Source: Spirabiliibacterium falconis (GTDB lineage: Bacteria; Pseudomonadota; Gammaproteobacteria; Enterobacterales; Pasteurellaceae). Taken from it: a stretch of 64,000 nucleotides of DNA. Positions 39,072 to 48,405 of this stretch are shown here, in pieces. The position numbers were made by a program, and so were the translations under genes. Below the pieces are notes generated by a model that was not told the DNA's origin, did not search any database, and was given only the letters and a program-made list of their open reading frames with translations. Where the stretch lies: NCBI RefSeq assembly GCF_014885015.1, contig NZ_JABMIJ010000004.1:62001-126000 (forward strand), given 5' to 3'. Each line of letters opens with the position of its first letter. Position 1 is the first letter of the stretch.

Positions 39072-39548
39072 ATGACCCCTGCTATCCAATTATTAAAAAA
39101 ACACGCTGTGGCATTTAGCTTGCATCCCTACGATCACGATCCCACCAACACCCATTTCGGTGAGGAAGCCGCAGAAAAACTCGGCATAAGCCTTGATCAA
39201 ACGTTTAAAACACTGATGGTGTCCGCCAGTGGCGAAAGCAAACCGATTGGCGTGATGGTGCTACCAGTATCACATCAATTAAGTTTAAAAAAAGCCGCAA
39301 AAGCTCTCGGTGTGAAAAAAGTTGATCTTGCACCGCTTGATATGGCACAAAAAACCAGTGGCTATTTAGTTGGAGGCATCAGCCCGCTTGCACAGAAAAA
39401 AGCCTTACCCACATGGATTGATGAGAGTGCTAAACACTGGGAACACATCTATATCTCTGGCGGAAAACGGGGATTAGACATTGCCCTTGCCGCCCACGAT
39501 TTAGCGAAACTCACACGTGGGCAATTTGCTGATTTGCGTGATGAATAA
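39072..39548 (+). CDS. ybaK: Cys-tRNA(Pro)/Cys-tRNA(Cys) deacylase YbaK
   Basis: Editing hydrolase that removes cysteine from mischarged tRNA-Pro. It has 158 residues, as in H. influenzae and E. coli YbaK. It opens with MTPAIQLLKKHAVAFSLHPY, has the catalytic lysine region TFKTLMVS (K about residue 46), and GGISPLAQKKALPTWID with the GXXSP loop. GGAGG precedes the ATG. It stands alone between divergent and convergent neighbours. Confidence 0.95.
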   Translation: MTPAIQLLKKHAVAFSLHPYDHDPTNTHFGEEAAEKLGISLDQTFKTLMVSASGESKPIGVMVLPVSHQLSLKKAAKALGVKKVDLAPLDMAQKTSGYLVGGISPLAQKKALPTWIDESAKHWEHIYISGGKRGLDIALAAHDLAKLTRGQFADLRDE

Positions 39549-39555
39549 AGTGCGG

Positions 39556-40326
39556 TTACGCACTATTCGGCTGGCGTAATCGCTGCGCCAATACATGAGA
39601 AATCTGATGCTGTGCTTTGTCTGCCAGTTCACGTCGGGTTTGGTCGGATACTGGCAATTCGGGTAAAAAATGCAACTCTACAACCGCACTTTGCTGTTTG
39701 GCTAAGGCTTTCATAGACTGAAATAAGCTAATATCCCCGTAATATGCCATGGTATGATTACACCCCACTTGCTGATGAGCAGGATAAAAAACAAGCAATG
39801 GCGTAATCGGCACATCCGCATCAATCGCTGCTTGGAAAAAGCTGCTTTTAAATGCTAATACTGACGTACCGTCTGTGGACGTACCTTCAGGAAACAGCGC
39901 AACTTGCTCACGATGCTGTAACGCCTGCGCAACCCCTTGTACTTTGCTTTGGGTTGTGGCATTCCCACGTTGGCGAGAAATAAAGATCGTTTGTGCCTGT
40001 GCGGCCAAATAACCAATAATCGGCCATTTTCGCACATCTTCTTTCGCAATAAACCGCCCTGGCAACACACTATTCAGTGCAAAAATGTCAAGCCACGAGA
40101 CATGATTGGCGACAATTAATCTGCCACCCTGCTCATTGGTTTGAGGCAAATTAAATGCTATCACGCGAATATTAAAAATGGCTAATACATTTTGTGACCA
40201 GCGTTGAATGCGCCGCAATTTCTGCTCTGGTGTATGTCGCGGAAAAAACACCAGAATTTGTAGTACGCCGCTAATAAGATAATAAAATACCAACAGTAAT
40301 CGCCACACAGCTCTTATTTTTTGCAT
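39556..40326 (-). CDS. 1-Acyl-glycerol-3-phosphate-type acyltransferase (OlsA/PlsC-like)
   Basis: Membrane O-acyltransferase of the PlsC family, 256 residues. The catalytic box is NHVSWLD (HX4D, about residues 75-81); the second block is FPEGTSTDG, and an N-terminal membrane helix (RLLLVFYYLISGVLQILVFF) anchors it. It follows the GNAT-type gene by one base, so the two are surely co-expressed. This order, N-acyltransferase then O-acyltransferase, is that of olsBA, which makes ornithine lipids in Pseudomonas. An alternative is an ordinary lysophosphatidic acid acyltransferase; sequence alone does not decide. Confidence 0.75.
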   Translation of the reverse strand: MQKIRAVWRLLLVFYYLISGVLQILVFFPRHTPEQKLRRIQRWSQNVLAIFNIRVIAFNLPQTNEQGGRLIVANHVSWLDIFALNSVLPGRFIAKEDVRKWPIIGYLAAQAQTIFISRQRGNATTQSKVQGVAQALQHREQVALFPEGTSTDGTSVLAFKSSFFQAAIDADVPITPLLVFYPAHQQVGCNHTMAYYGDISLFQSMKALAKQQSAVVELHFLPELPVSDQTRRELADKAQHQISHVLAQRLRQPNSA

Positions 40327-40327
40327 A

Positions 40328-41074
40328 TCACTCTCGGCTTAAATGTTTAAAATAGCGTTCATCAAGGCGATCAATACTCATTAAAATCAACACATCTGCG
40401 GTATTAAAATCAGGATCAAATGTTGGCTCGCCACAAATATAAGCTCCTGCCCGTAAATACCCTTTGATCAACGGCGGTGTGGCAACATGTAAATCATGAT
40501 TAAATTGGGTTAAATCAATCGGGTTGCGTGGAAAAACACGCCATTGTGGAGGCGATAAATAGTGCTGAGCAAGTTTGCGATAAAGGCTAGCGACCCTATC
40601 GCCGCCATGTTGCATACTCATACTGCCACAGCCAATCATATATTTTAACTGATTATCGTGCATAAATTTAACCAGCCCCGACCATAGCATTAACATCACG
40701 GTCCCTGTGCGATAATCCTTGTGAACACATGCTCGCCCAAGTTCTACCGTATCGGGTAATAACGGCTCAATATTACGTAAATCAAATTCAGTTTGGCTAT
40801 ACCACTGCCCTAATGCGTTTGCTCCTGCCTGCGTTAACAAGCGATAACACCCCACCACAGTATTTAACTGTGTATCAATCGCAATCAAATGTTGGCAAAA
40901 TGGGTCATATTGGTCAACATCACGCCCGTCTATACTCTGTACTTTTGCCCCCATTTCTTCGGCAAAAACGGCATAACGCAAACGTTGCGCTTGTTCTATT
41001 TCTTGTTGGCAATTCGCTAATCGAACAACGACAGTGTGATCTACTTTTTCAGATGATGATTGTTGCGGCAACAT
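40328..41074 (-). CDS. GNAT-type N-acyltransferase (OlsB-like)
   Basis: A 248-residue member of the family first annotated as hemolysins and now known to include OlsB, which joins 3-hydroxyacyl-ACP to ornithine. Family segments: RLRYAVFAEEMGAKVQ (about residues 31-46), GRDVDQYDPFCQHLIAID, VELGRACVHKDYRTGTVMLMLW (core acyl-binding block, about 125-146), and IGCGSMSMQHGGD. It is followed by a PlsC-type gene with one base between. Either lyso-ornithine-lipid synthase or a related N-acyltransferase; the pair points to an aminolipid. Confidence 0.7.
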   Translation of the reverse strand: MLPQQSSSEKVDHTVVVRLANCQQEIEQAQRLRYAVFAEEMGAKVQSIDGRDVDQYDPFCQHLIAIDTQLNTVVGCYRLLTQAGANALGQWYSQTEFDLRNIEPLLPDTVELGRACVHKDYRTGTVMLMLWSGLVKFMHDNQLKYMIGCGSMSMQHGGDRVASLYRKLAQHYLSPPQWRVFPRNPIDLTQFNHDLHVATPPLIKGYLRAGAYICGEPTFDPDFNTADVLILMSIDRLDERYFKHLSRE

Positions 41075-41286
41075 AGCGTCCCTTTACTATCTCGCTTTTA
41101 TTGCTAATAGTTAATAATACCACTGTTCGCCATGTGATTAAACTATTGAATACTACGCTGCGTGCGATTTCTATACCCCGCCAACCGCACTTTAATATTC
41201 AATATCGCAATCAGATTGGCATTACATATTGACTATGCCTAATAAATTGCTATGTTAGTCACTCACATAGCAAGAGCGAGTAGTAT

Positions 41287-42473
41287 ATGACAACACACAA
41301 ACCCCAACGGCAATTTTCAACCCTTTTTTTGCATTAGCCGTCTTTTTCTTAGCGATTAATTTGCGCCCTGCCATTATTGCTATGGGGCCTGTGGTTGATA
41401 TCGTACAAAAAAGTTTGCACACCAGCGCGACGATGATGGGTGTGGTCGGCACATTACCCGTTTTGGCATTTGCGATGTTCTCGCCTTTTGTTGCACGCCT
41501 TGCCAAACGCTTTGGTGCTGAACAGGTGATTATTATGGGCATGATCAGCATTGCACTGGGATGTGTGCTACGTTCAGCGTTTAATCATATTTGGACCGTG
41601 CTATTTGGCACATTTGTATTTTGTGGTGGCATTGCGATGGGCAATGTTCTGCTTTCTTCAATGATTCGCCGCTACCGCCCACGCTATGTTGAACGCCTAA
41701 CCGCACTTCAAATGCTCGCATTTAGTATTGGGTCAGCCATTGCCTCGAGCATCTCTGTGCCACTGGCGCAGTGGTCGAACTGGCAACTCGCCCTTGGCAT
41801 ATGGGCGGTGGTGGTCATTCCTGGGATTATTATTTGGTGGCAATTACGTCAAAAAGTGAAAACGCAAACATCCGATGCCCCCCATCCAACCACACAACCT
41901 TGGCATGGCAATATTTGGACAAGTCCACTTGCGTGGAAAATCAGCATTTATATGGGGTTGCAATCAATGATGTTTTACACAATGGCAAACTGGTTGCCAT
42001 CACTGATTGCCGCACGCGGCTTTAGCTCTGTTGAAGCAGGAAATTACAGCACCATTTTTCAATTTATCGCCTTTCCAACCGCACTTTTACTGGCACCATT
42101 AGCGGAAAAAATCAATATCCGCTATTTAATGACGGGTGCTTGTGTATTCACTTTAGCGGGTTTTTTATTACTTTGCTATGCTCCCACATCGTTAATGTGG
42201 TTGGCAACCGCACTTTTAGGTATTGGAGGGTGCGCCAGTTTTACCTTGTGTCTCATGTTGTTTGCACTGAAGGCAGAAAGTGCTGCTCATGCCGCCGCAC
42301 TCTCTGGTATGGCACAAACGGTCGGCTATCTAATCGCTTCAGTAGGGCCAATTGGGGTAGGTTATCTCTATCAAATCAGTGAAAATTGGACGTTACCAAT
42401 TTACGCAATCATCATCGCATTATTGCTACAATTGATCGCCTCACTCGTGGTAGGGCAAGGCTCTCGTACATAA
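41287..42473 (+). pseudogene. CynX/NimT-type MFS transporter, frameshifted near its start
   Basis: Twelve-helix major facilitator like E. coli CynX (cyanate) and NimT/YeaN. The natural start is ATG 41287 (MTTHKPQRQFSTL), but after a run of seven T (41324-41330) the frame hits TAG. One more T would give LFFALAVFFLAINLRPAIIA and continue without a stop to 42473, a 395-residue protein of family length. The rest is intact: GTLPVLAFAMFSPFVARLAKRFGAEQ, GNVLLSSMIRRYRPRYVERLTAL. An in-frame TTG at 41361 could at best give a protein lacking most of helix 1. Sequencing error, true mutation or phase variation cannot be separated here. Confidence 0.8.
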
Positions 42474-42533
42474 ATGCGAACTTTTCACTGAAAAAACACT
42501 CTAATAAACACAATAACCTAAAGGAGAATAAAG

Positions 42534-42923
42534 ATGAAACAACATCTCAAAACGATGGCAGTCGCTGCCATTACCGCAACATCTGTGCTGGCATTAGCTC
42601 CTGCCGTGAATGCGGCAACAAGCCATACTAGTGTCAACGTGCATTTCCAAAAAGGGGCTTATGCCGCCACTTATCAAGGCGTGATCAAAGGCTACCAATA
42701 CAACAGCTATATGTTTACTGCTAAAAAAGGGCAAAAATTAACTGTCAACGTTAATACCAAAGGAAATGCTAACGCTGTTCTTTATGGCTATGACGATTTT
42801 ATCGAAGGCGAAAGCTATACCTTACCGAAAAGTGGCAAATACGAAGTTCGCGTGCTACAGCCTCGTGCTATCGCACGCAAAGGGAAAAAATCACACTACG
42901 ATGTCACTATTCATATTCAATAG
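42534..42923 (+). CDS. pliG: Periplasmic g-type lysozyme inhibitor, PliG type
   Basis: A 129-residue exported protein resembling E. coli PliG (YcgK), which blocks goose-type lysozymes. It has a signal peptide (about residues 1-28, cleaved after AVNAA), then the mature motifs SVNVHFQKGAYAATYQGVIK and YNSYMFTAKKGQKLTV. The inhibitory C-terminal block is LPKSGKYEVRVLQPRAIARK, with the SGxY loop. GGAG precedes the ATG by eight bases. It protects a host-associated bacterium from lysozyme in the family's best-studied cases; here that is inferred from sequence. Confidence 0.8.
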   Translation: MKQHLKTMAVAAITATSVLALAPAVNAATSHTSVNVHFQKGAYAATYQGVIKGYQYNSYMFTAKKGQKLTVNVNTKGNANAVLYGYDDFIEGESYTLPKSGKYEVRVLQPRAIARKGKKSHYDVTIHIQ

Positions 42924-42953
42924 AAAAAAGCTGAGGTTAACCTCAGCTTTTTT
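42924..42953. terminator. Terminator between pliG and uup
   Basis: AAAGCTGAGG, loop TTAA, CCTCAGCTTT, with six A before and six T after: a symmetrical intrinsic terminator for the two convergent genes. Confidence 0.9.
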
Positions 42954-42963
42954 ACCCTAATAC

Positions 42964-44880
42964 CTACGCATTTTTAATACGCTCCAGCTCTTCCCAGCGT
43001 ATCAACTGCTGCTCCAACGACTGCTCTTTCTCGGCTAACAATTCAAGCATTGCACTGGTGGTTTTATGATCTTGATTAAAAAAGTCAGGATCGCTGACTG
43101 CTCGTTGTAATTCATCAATCTCCTGCTCAAGTTGTTCTAACAACTGCGGCAGCTCATCTAATTCTCGTTGCTCTTTAAAACTCAATTTGCGCACACGATC
43201 CCGTTGCTTGTTTTTTTGTTTCGCTTTGTCTGTAACATCAACCGCACTTTCAACTTTCTCTGTACGTATTTTGGTGCTCAAAGCGTTATCTTGCTGTTGC
43301 TTAGCATCATAATAACCGCCAATATAAGGCATAACAACGCCGTTCCCTTCAAAAAAATAGCACTCGGTGGCGGTATTATCAATGAACTGGCGATCGTGGC
43401 TAACAATAATCAATGTGCCCTGATATTGGCTTAAAATATCTTCTAATAACTCTAATGTTTCAACATCTAAATCATTCGTTGGTTCATCGAGAATCAGCAA
43501 ATTATTTGGTTTCAACAACAATTTTGCTAATAACAAACGGTTTCGCTCCCCACCCGAGAGGGCTTTAACAGGGCTCATCGCACGTTTTGGCGGAAAGAGA
43601 AAATCTTGCAAATACCCCAACACATGGCGTTTTACGCCATTGACTTCAACATCTTGTTTGCCATCTGCCACATTGTCCATGACCGTTTTTTCAGGATCAA
43701 GTGCTGCACGATGTTGATCGAAATAAGCTATGTCTAATTTTGTGCCTGACCGCACTTTGCCTGTTTGAGGTTGCAACTCACCCAGCAGAAGTTTGATGAA
43801 CGTTGTTTTGCCACAGCCATTTGGTCCAACTAGTGCGATTTTATCCCCTCGCATTAACGTCGCAGAGAAGTTCTTGATTAATTCACGTCCACCAACCGAA
43901 TAACTAATATTATCAAGCTCAAACACTATTTTGCCCGAACGTACGCTTTGGTCGAGCTGAATATTGACATTACCCAGCACCTCACGCCGCTCACGGCGTT
44001 CTTGACGTAATGCTTTCAATGCCCGAACTCGCCCTTCATTGCGGGTTCGCCGTGCTTTGATACCTTGACGAATCCATACTTCTTCTTGTGCAAGACGTTT
44101 GTCGAATAACGCATTTTGCTCAGCTTCTATGCGCAGATCCTCTTCTTTTGCCTGTAAATAATGGTCATAATCCCCCTGATAAGAGGTCAATTTACCGCGA
44201 TCAAGATCGACGATACGCGTTGCCATTTTGCGGATAAATGCACGATCGTGAGAAATAAATACAATGCTGCCGTTAAATTCCAACAAAAATTGTTCAAGCC
44301 AAGCTATCGACGCAATATCAAGGTGATTAGTCGGTTCATCCAGTAATAAAATGTCCGGATGACAAACTAACGCACGTGCTAATGCAGCCCGACGTTGCCA
44401 CCCACCCGAAAGATCCGATAGTGCGGTTTCAGCGTTGAGCTCTAACCGTTGCAATATATCATTTATACGATTTTCAAATTGCCAGCCGTTAGCATGATCC
44501 AACGCTGCTTGCACCTCGGAAAGCTCGCTCATCAGAGCATCCGTGCAATGTTGTGCAATTTGTTGTAACAAGGCGTGATGCTTTTTCAATAAACCCGCCA
44601 CATCGGCAATGCCTTCCGCCACATAGTCAAAGACACTGCCTTGTACATTGCGGGGTGGATCTTGCGGCAGGCGCGCAACCACAACCGCACTTTCGCATTG
44701 CAGCTGTCCATCGTCAAGTGCGGTTTCACCTGCCAACACTTTCATTAATGTTGATTTGCCTGCGCCATTGCGCCCAACTAAACAAACACGCTCACCTGCT
44801 TCAATATGCAAATCCGTATGATCAAGTAATGGCGCATCACTATATGCCAAATAAGCATGGGTTAAACTTAACAGTGCCAC
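42964..44880 (-). CDS. uup: ABC-F ATPase Uup
   Basis: Ribosome- and DNA-branch-associated ABC-F protein; in E. coli its loss raises precise transposon excision. It has 638 residues (E. coli 635). First ABC domain: GRNGAGKST (Walker A), LSGGWQRRAALARAL, LLDEPTNHLD. Second: GPNGCGKTT, LSGGERNRLLLAKLL, LILDEPTNDLD. Between them is the ABC-F linker, rich in charge (about residues 240-300). After about residue 545 a coiled-coil DNA-binding tail follows (RKLSFKEQRELDELPQLLEQ). The start codon is GTG, with AAGGA in front. Read towards the pliG terminator. Confidence 0.95.
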   Translation of the reverse strand: MALLSLTHAYLAYSDAPLLDHTDLHIEAGERVCLVGRNGAGKSTLMKVLAGETALDDGQLQCESAVVVARLPQDPPRNVQGSVFDYVAEGIADVAGLLKKHHALLQQIAQHCTDALMSELSEVQAALDHANGWQFENRINDILQRLELNAETALSDLSGGWQRRAALARALVCHPDILLLDEPTNHLDIASIAWLEQFLLEFNGSIVFISHDRAFIRKMATRIVDLDRGKLTSYQGDYDHYLQAKEEDLRIEAEQNALFDKRLAQEEVWIRQGIKARRTRNEGRVRALKALRQERRERREVLGNVNIQLDQSVRSGKIVFELDNISYSVGGRELIKNFSATLMRGDKIALVGPNGCGKTTFIKLLLGELQPQTGKVRSGTKLDIAYFDQHRAALDPEKTVMDNVADGKQDVEVNGVKRHVLGYLQDFLFPPKRAMSPVKALSGGERNRLLLAKLLLKPNNLLILDEPTNDLDVETLELLEDILSQYQGTLIIVSHDRQFIDNTATECYFFEGNGVVMPYIGGYYDAKQQQDNALSTKIRTEKVESAVDVTDKAKQKNKQRDRVRKLSFKEQRELDELPQLLEQLEQEIDELQRAVSDPDFFNQDHKTTSAMLELLAEKEQSLEQQLIRWEELERIKNA

Positions 44881-44888
44881 AAAAATCC

Positions 44889-45788
44889 TTATTTATTCTC
44901 ATTTATCATCAAGGGTTTATCAAACACATTCACGCCACCTTTCACCCCAAAATCAAGTGTCGTCACGTTGTAGGCGATGGAGATATTTTCCTGCTCAAAC
45001 CGCTTTTTCAATGCCATAATAACCGCACTTTGTGCTGCCAAATAATCATTATAATGGGAAAATGCAATCCAAAACCGCACTTCAAAATTATAGGTCGAAC
45101 TGCCAATATCAGTAAAATAAAAATCGGCTTGTTCATGTTCGACTGTACAAGGTAATGCCTTGACCACGTCAAGCGCAACAGATTTCACATGCTCAAGATC
45201 GTCACCATAAGATACGCCGCTAGACAATACCACTCTCAGGCGATCTTGGGCAGAATAATTAATAAAAACACCATTATAGATCAACTGGTTAGGCACATAG
45301 ACTATTTTCCCTTGCAAACTTTTCAAGGTAACCGATACCAAACCTATTTGCTCGACAACGCCAAGATAATTTTCAATTTTCACCCAATGCCCAATATCGA
45401 ATGGACGTTGCGTTTTGATCAACGCCCCTGCAAACGCATTGGATGCGATATCTTTAAACGCAAAACCTGCAATAATACCAACAATGCCGGCTCCAGCGAG
45501 CAAATGCGTAATAAAGGTGGTGAGATTGAGGATATCTAACGCTAAAATCACGCCAGAAAAACACATAAAAATAAACACCACTAACGACACCACCGCCCCC
45601 ATGCGTTGAGCTTGAGGAAATAGACGCTCGTAGGTTTTTAAACTTGCCTTGCGTAAAAGTCGTGCGAGAAAATAAAATAACACTAAAACAATAATTGCTG
45701 CTACGACATTCGGCAACATTGTCAATAACCAAGTCTGCCAGCCTTCAATTGTATGTGCCACAACGGAAATGGGTTTATCTGTTTGCAT
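44889..45788 (-). CDS. mscS: Small mechanosensitive channel, MscS family
   Basis: Pressure-relief channel of the inner membrane. It has 299 residues (E. coli MscS 286). It has three membrane helices: residues about 28-48, 65-90 and the pore helix HLLAGAGIVGIIAGFAFKD (about 94-112). Then come the hinge and beta domain (SNAFAGALIKTQRPFDIGHWVKIENYLGVVEQIG) and the alpha/beta vestibule. The second half lacks the long periplasmic region of mscK, so the two are separate classes. It sits eight bases upstream of uup and is probably co-transcribed. Confidence 0.9.
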   Translation of the reverse strand: MQTDKPISVVAHTIEGWQTWLLTMLPNVVAAIIVLVLFYFLARLLRKASLKTYERLFPQAQRMGAVVSLVVFIFMCFSGVILALDILNLTTFITHLLAGAGIVGIIAGFAFKDIASNAFAGALIKTQRPFDIGHWVKIENYLGVVEQIGLVSVTLKSLQGKIVYVPNQLIYNGVFINYSAQDRLRVVLSSGVSYGDDLEHVKSVALDVVKALPCTVEHEQADFYFTDIGSSTYNFEVRFWIAFSHYNDYLAAQSAVIMALKKRFEQENISIAYNVTTLDFGVKGGVNVFDKPLMINENK

Positions 45789-45805
45789 AAAAGCCTCTTG
45801 TTTGA

Positions 45806-47194
45806 TTAATCTATTTTAGGGGAGATGATATTTTCCTGACTCTCAGATTCTGACCGCACTTTTGTCGTTTGATCAGTGATATTTTCGTCCGTTTCAATCT
45901 GTTCCAAACACTCTTGATATTCTTGTATAAGTTCTTCATCAAATGGTTGATCGGTTGCTTCATCGTTACGCGGATCAAGTTCTGTGGCAATCGTCGTGGT
46001 TGCTGTAGCTGGCATTACGACATATTCACTTCGCTCTTCTTCTGGAATAGATTTTTGGCTAAGCGTATAACACACCAAGATCACAGAGCAGATGGCGTAA
46101 AAACTGTAAAAACCATAATCAACAAATTGTGACATTACCACACCGAGTAATGGCGGTGCGATCAGTGCGCCCGTCCCATAAGCGAACAATAAGCTACGAC
46201 TCACTTCAACGGTGCTCATTTCATTCGGAATCACGTCATTGGCTCGTGCAATGCTCAACGCATAGAGCGTGAATAAGCTGGCACCAAGCAAAAACGCCAC
46301 GCCGTACTGTAACCACCTATTTTCAACCCCATAAAAAATGGCTACGATGCCAAGTAGAGAACTCATCGTTGCTAAGAAAGCACAAACTAAAATGGCATTG
46401 CGTCGCCCATAGCGGTCGGACAGGCTCGCAATAGGAAGCTGACTGACAAATCCCCCCACCATGGCAACCATTAAATAAATAGAAATTTGTTGTACGCTGA
46501 ATTTTAAATTCAATAAAAATACCGATGCCATCGTATAAAAGCCATTCACTAACACTCCACCAATAAAACTGGCAACTAATGCAAGCGGTGCTATCATCAG
46601 CACACGTGGCACACTAATACGATCACGTGGCGGCAATTGCGGTTCTTTAATGCGTGTAAGCGAAACAGGCAACATCGACATTACCACAAACATTGCCGCC
46701 ATAATAAAAATATTATTACTACTCAATTGGAGCGACAATAACGCAATACCCAGAGTAAACGAGAGATAAAACACTAAATTATAAGTAGCCAGCACTTTAC
46801 CACGGGTGCTAACAGTGGTTTTTTCACTAAACCAGCTTTCAATAATCATTAATAAGCTGTAATAGCAAAACCCTAACGAGATTCTCAATACTCCCCACAC
46901 CCATAGATTTTCTAGCATAATATGCCCTAGTGCTGAAATCGCAAATAACGCACCAAACACACTGAAAGAGCGGATATGCCCAACACTCGACACAATACGG
47001 TGTGCAGCGACCGCACTTGAGGCCGCACCAACAAAAAATGCCGCATTCAAAATCCCAATTGTGATTTCACCAACGCCCATTTCCGCCAATTTCACACCAG
47101 CGGAGTTCAAAAATAATCCATAGCCTGCAAATAAAAGAAAAACGCTAGAAAAAAGAGAATAAAATTTTGTTGATGTTGGCATAGTTTGACTCAT
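45806..47194 (-). CDS. MFS transporter, YcaD-like, with acidic C-terminal tail
   Basis: Twelve-helix major facilitator of 462 residues. It begins SVFLLFAGYGLFLNSAGVKLAEMGVG, has GFCYYSLLMIIESWF and the loop motif SLSDRYGRRNAILV between helices 6 and 7 of the MFS pattern. After helix 12 comes a cytosolic extension of about 80 residues rich in Asp/Glu/Thr (EELIQEYQECLEQIETDENI), longer than in E. coli YcaD (382 residues). Substrate unknown. It lies 17 bases upstream of mscS. Confidence 0.85.
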   Translation of the reverse strand: MSQTMPTSTKFYSLFSSVFLLFAGYGLFLNSAGVKLAEMGVGEITIGILNAAFFVGAASSAVAAHRIVSSVGHIRSFSVFGALFAISALGHIMLENLWVWGVLRISLGFCYYSLLMIIESWFSEKTTVSTRGKVLATYNLVFYLSFTLGIALLSLQLSSNNIFIMAAMFVVMSMLPVSLTRIKEPQLPPRDRISVPRVLMIAPLALVASFIGGVLVNGFYTMASVFLLNLKFSVQQISIYLMVAMVGGFVSQLPIASLSDRYGRRNAILVCAFLATMSSLLGIVAIFYGVENRWLQYGVAFLLGASLFTLYALSIARANDVIPNEMSTVEVSRSLLFAYGTGALIAPPLLGVVMSQFVDYGFYSFYAICSVILVCYTLSQKSIPEEERSEYVVMPATATTTIATELDPRNDEATDQPFDEELIQEYQECLEQIETDENITDQTTKVRSESESQENIISPKID

Positions 47195-47206
47195 TAGACG
47201 TGTAAT

Positions 47207-47238
47207 AAATAAGGCTCACTGTTCAGCGAGCCTTAAAA
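47207..47238 (-). terminator. Terminator of tyrA
   Basis: AAGGCTC (47211-47217) and GAGCCTT (47228-47234), ten-base loop, followed on the minus strand by ATTTATT. It lies between tyrA and the MFS gene. Confidence 0.65.
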
Positions 47239-47271
47239 TATTAAAGGGTATAAAGCACTTGCGCAATCATT

Positions 47272-48396
47272 TTATGTTTTTCGCACATCATTTGCTTGTT
47301 GTAATAATTGCCGACTTTCTGTCAAAAACTGCTCAGAATAATCACCAAACCAATGACGCACCTGATTAAATTGTTCAATAAAGCCCTGTTTATCCTGCTG
47401 CTGGAATAATGCCAGTGTTTCTTGATAACATGCCTGTAATGATTCAATCACAGCAAGATTTTCAGGTTTATCCATAATAATATCAGCATAAAGTGCGCCA
47501 TCTTGAGCAAAGAGTCGCCCAATCATCGCCAGTTCCAAACGGTAAATCGGCGACGATAGTGCGAGCAACTGCGCCAATTCCACTGGCTGCTGCGAAAGAT
47601 GCAAGCCATTCACAAAAGTGGAGAAATGGCGTAATGCTTGCACATATGTCATATTTTTATCGTGCGCGGCAGCATCAGTATGATAAATGATCGCCCCCCA
47701 AATTTGGATTTGCTCTAAAAGCCACGCATATTGCTCAGGCTTACGTCCTTCACAGCACACCACAACTTGCTTAGCAAAACTTGGAATATCAGGACCAAAC
47801 ATCGGGTGCAGCCCAACAACAGCTCCCTGATGAACCTCCAACATTTTCGCCAATGGACGAGCTTTAACCGACGTTAAATCAAGTAACAACATATTCTCTT
47901 GCAAGTGCGGTTGTAACTGTTCAATCACGGCAATCGTGTCGTGAATTGGCACACTGACGATGACCACATCAGCATCTTGTAAAATCGCACCCGCATGTGC
48001 CCAATCGTTGCGCTCAAGATGTTCACAGTGATAGCCTGAAAGGGTCAAATAGCGCGAAAATAAGCCGCCGAGCTTTCCAGCTCCCCCCACAATGACAATT
48101 TTACGAATATCGGGATTGACACATTTAAAACCTGTTTTATGCTCATTTTGATAAGATTCTCGCATGATGCGACGTAGAATATCCTCAATCAAATCTGGTG
48201 ATACCCCACACTGTTCCGCCTCTTGGCGACGTGCGGCGAGCATTTGTGCTTCTCGCTCAGGCGCATAAACGGGTAAGCCGTATTGATGTTTCACTTCCCC
48301 CACTTGAGCAACCAATGCCAACCGTTGTGCTAACAGCTCCAATAGCGCTTTATCCACACGGTCAATTTTATCGCGTAATGGCTTTAACGGCTCCAT
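47272..48396 (-). CDS. tyrA: Bifunctional chorismate mutase / prephenate dehydrogenase
   Basis: Makes 4-hydroxyphenylpyruvate from chorismate for tyrosine. It has 374 residues (E. coli 373). It has an AroQ chorismate mutase N-terminus ([20 protein letters not shown], about residues 7-26), then the NAD-binding dehydrogenase domain with [18 protein letters not shown] (about 106-123), VVISVPIHDT-like [11 protein letters not shown] and [12 protein letters not shown]. Ten bases after aroF, as in the E. coli aroF-tyrA operon; tyrosine feedback and TyrR control are expected. Confidence 0.97.
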   Translation of the reverse strand: MEPLKPLRDKIDRVDKALLELLAQRLALVAQVGEVKHQYGLPVYAPEREAQMLAARRQEAEQCGVSPDLIEDILRRIMRESYQNEHKTGFKCVNPDIRKIVIVGGAGKLGGLFSRYLTLSGYHCEHLERNDWAHAGAILQDADVVIVSVPIHDTIAVIEQLQPHLQENMLLLDLTSVKARPLAKMLEVHQGAVVGLHPMFGPDIPSFAKQVVVCCEGRKPEQYAWLLEQIQIWGAIIYHTDAAAHDKNMTYVQALRHFSTFVNGLHLSQQPVELAQLLALSSPIYRLELAMIGRLFAQDGALYADIIMDKPENLAVIESLQACYQETLALFQQQDKQGFIEQFNQVRHWFGDYSEQFLTESRQLLQQANDVRKT

Positions 48397-48405
48397 TCTC
48401 TCCCC

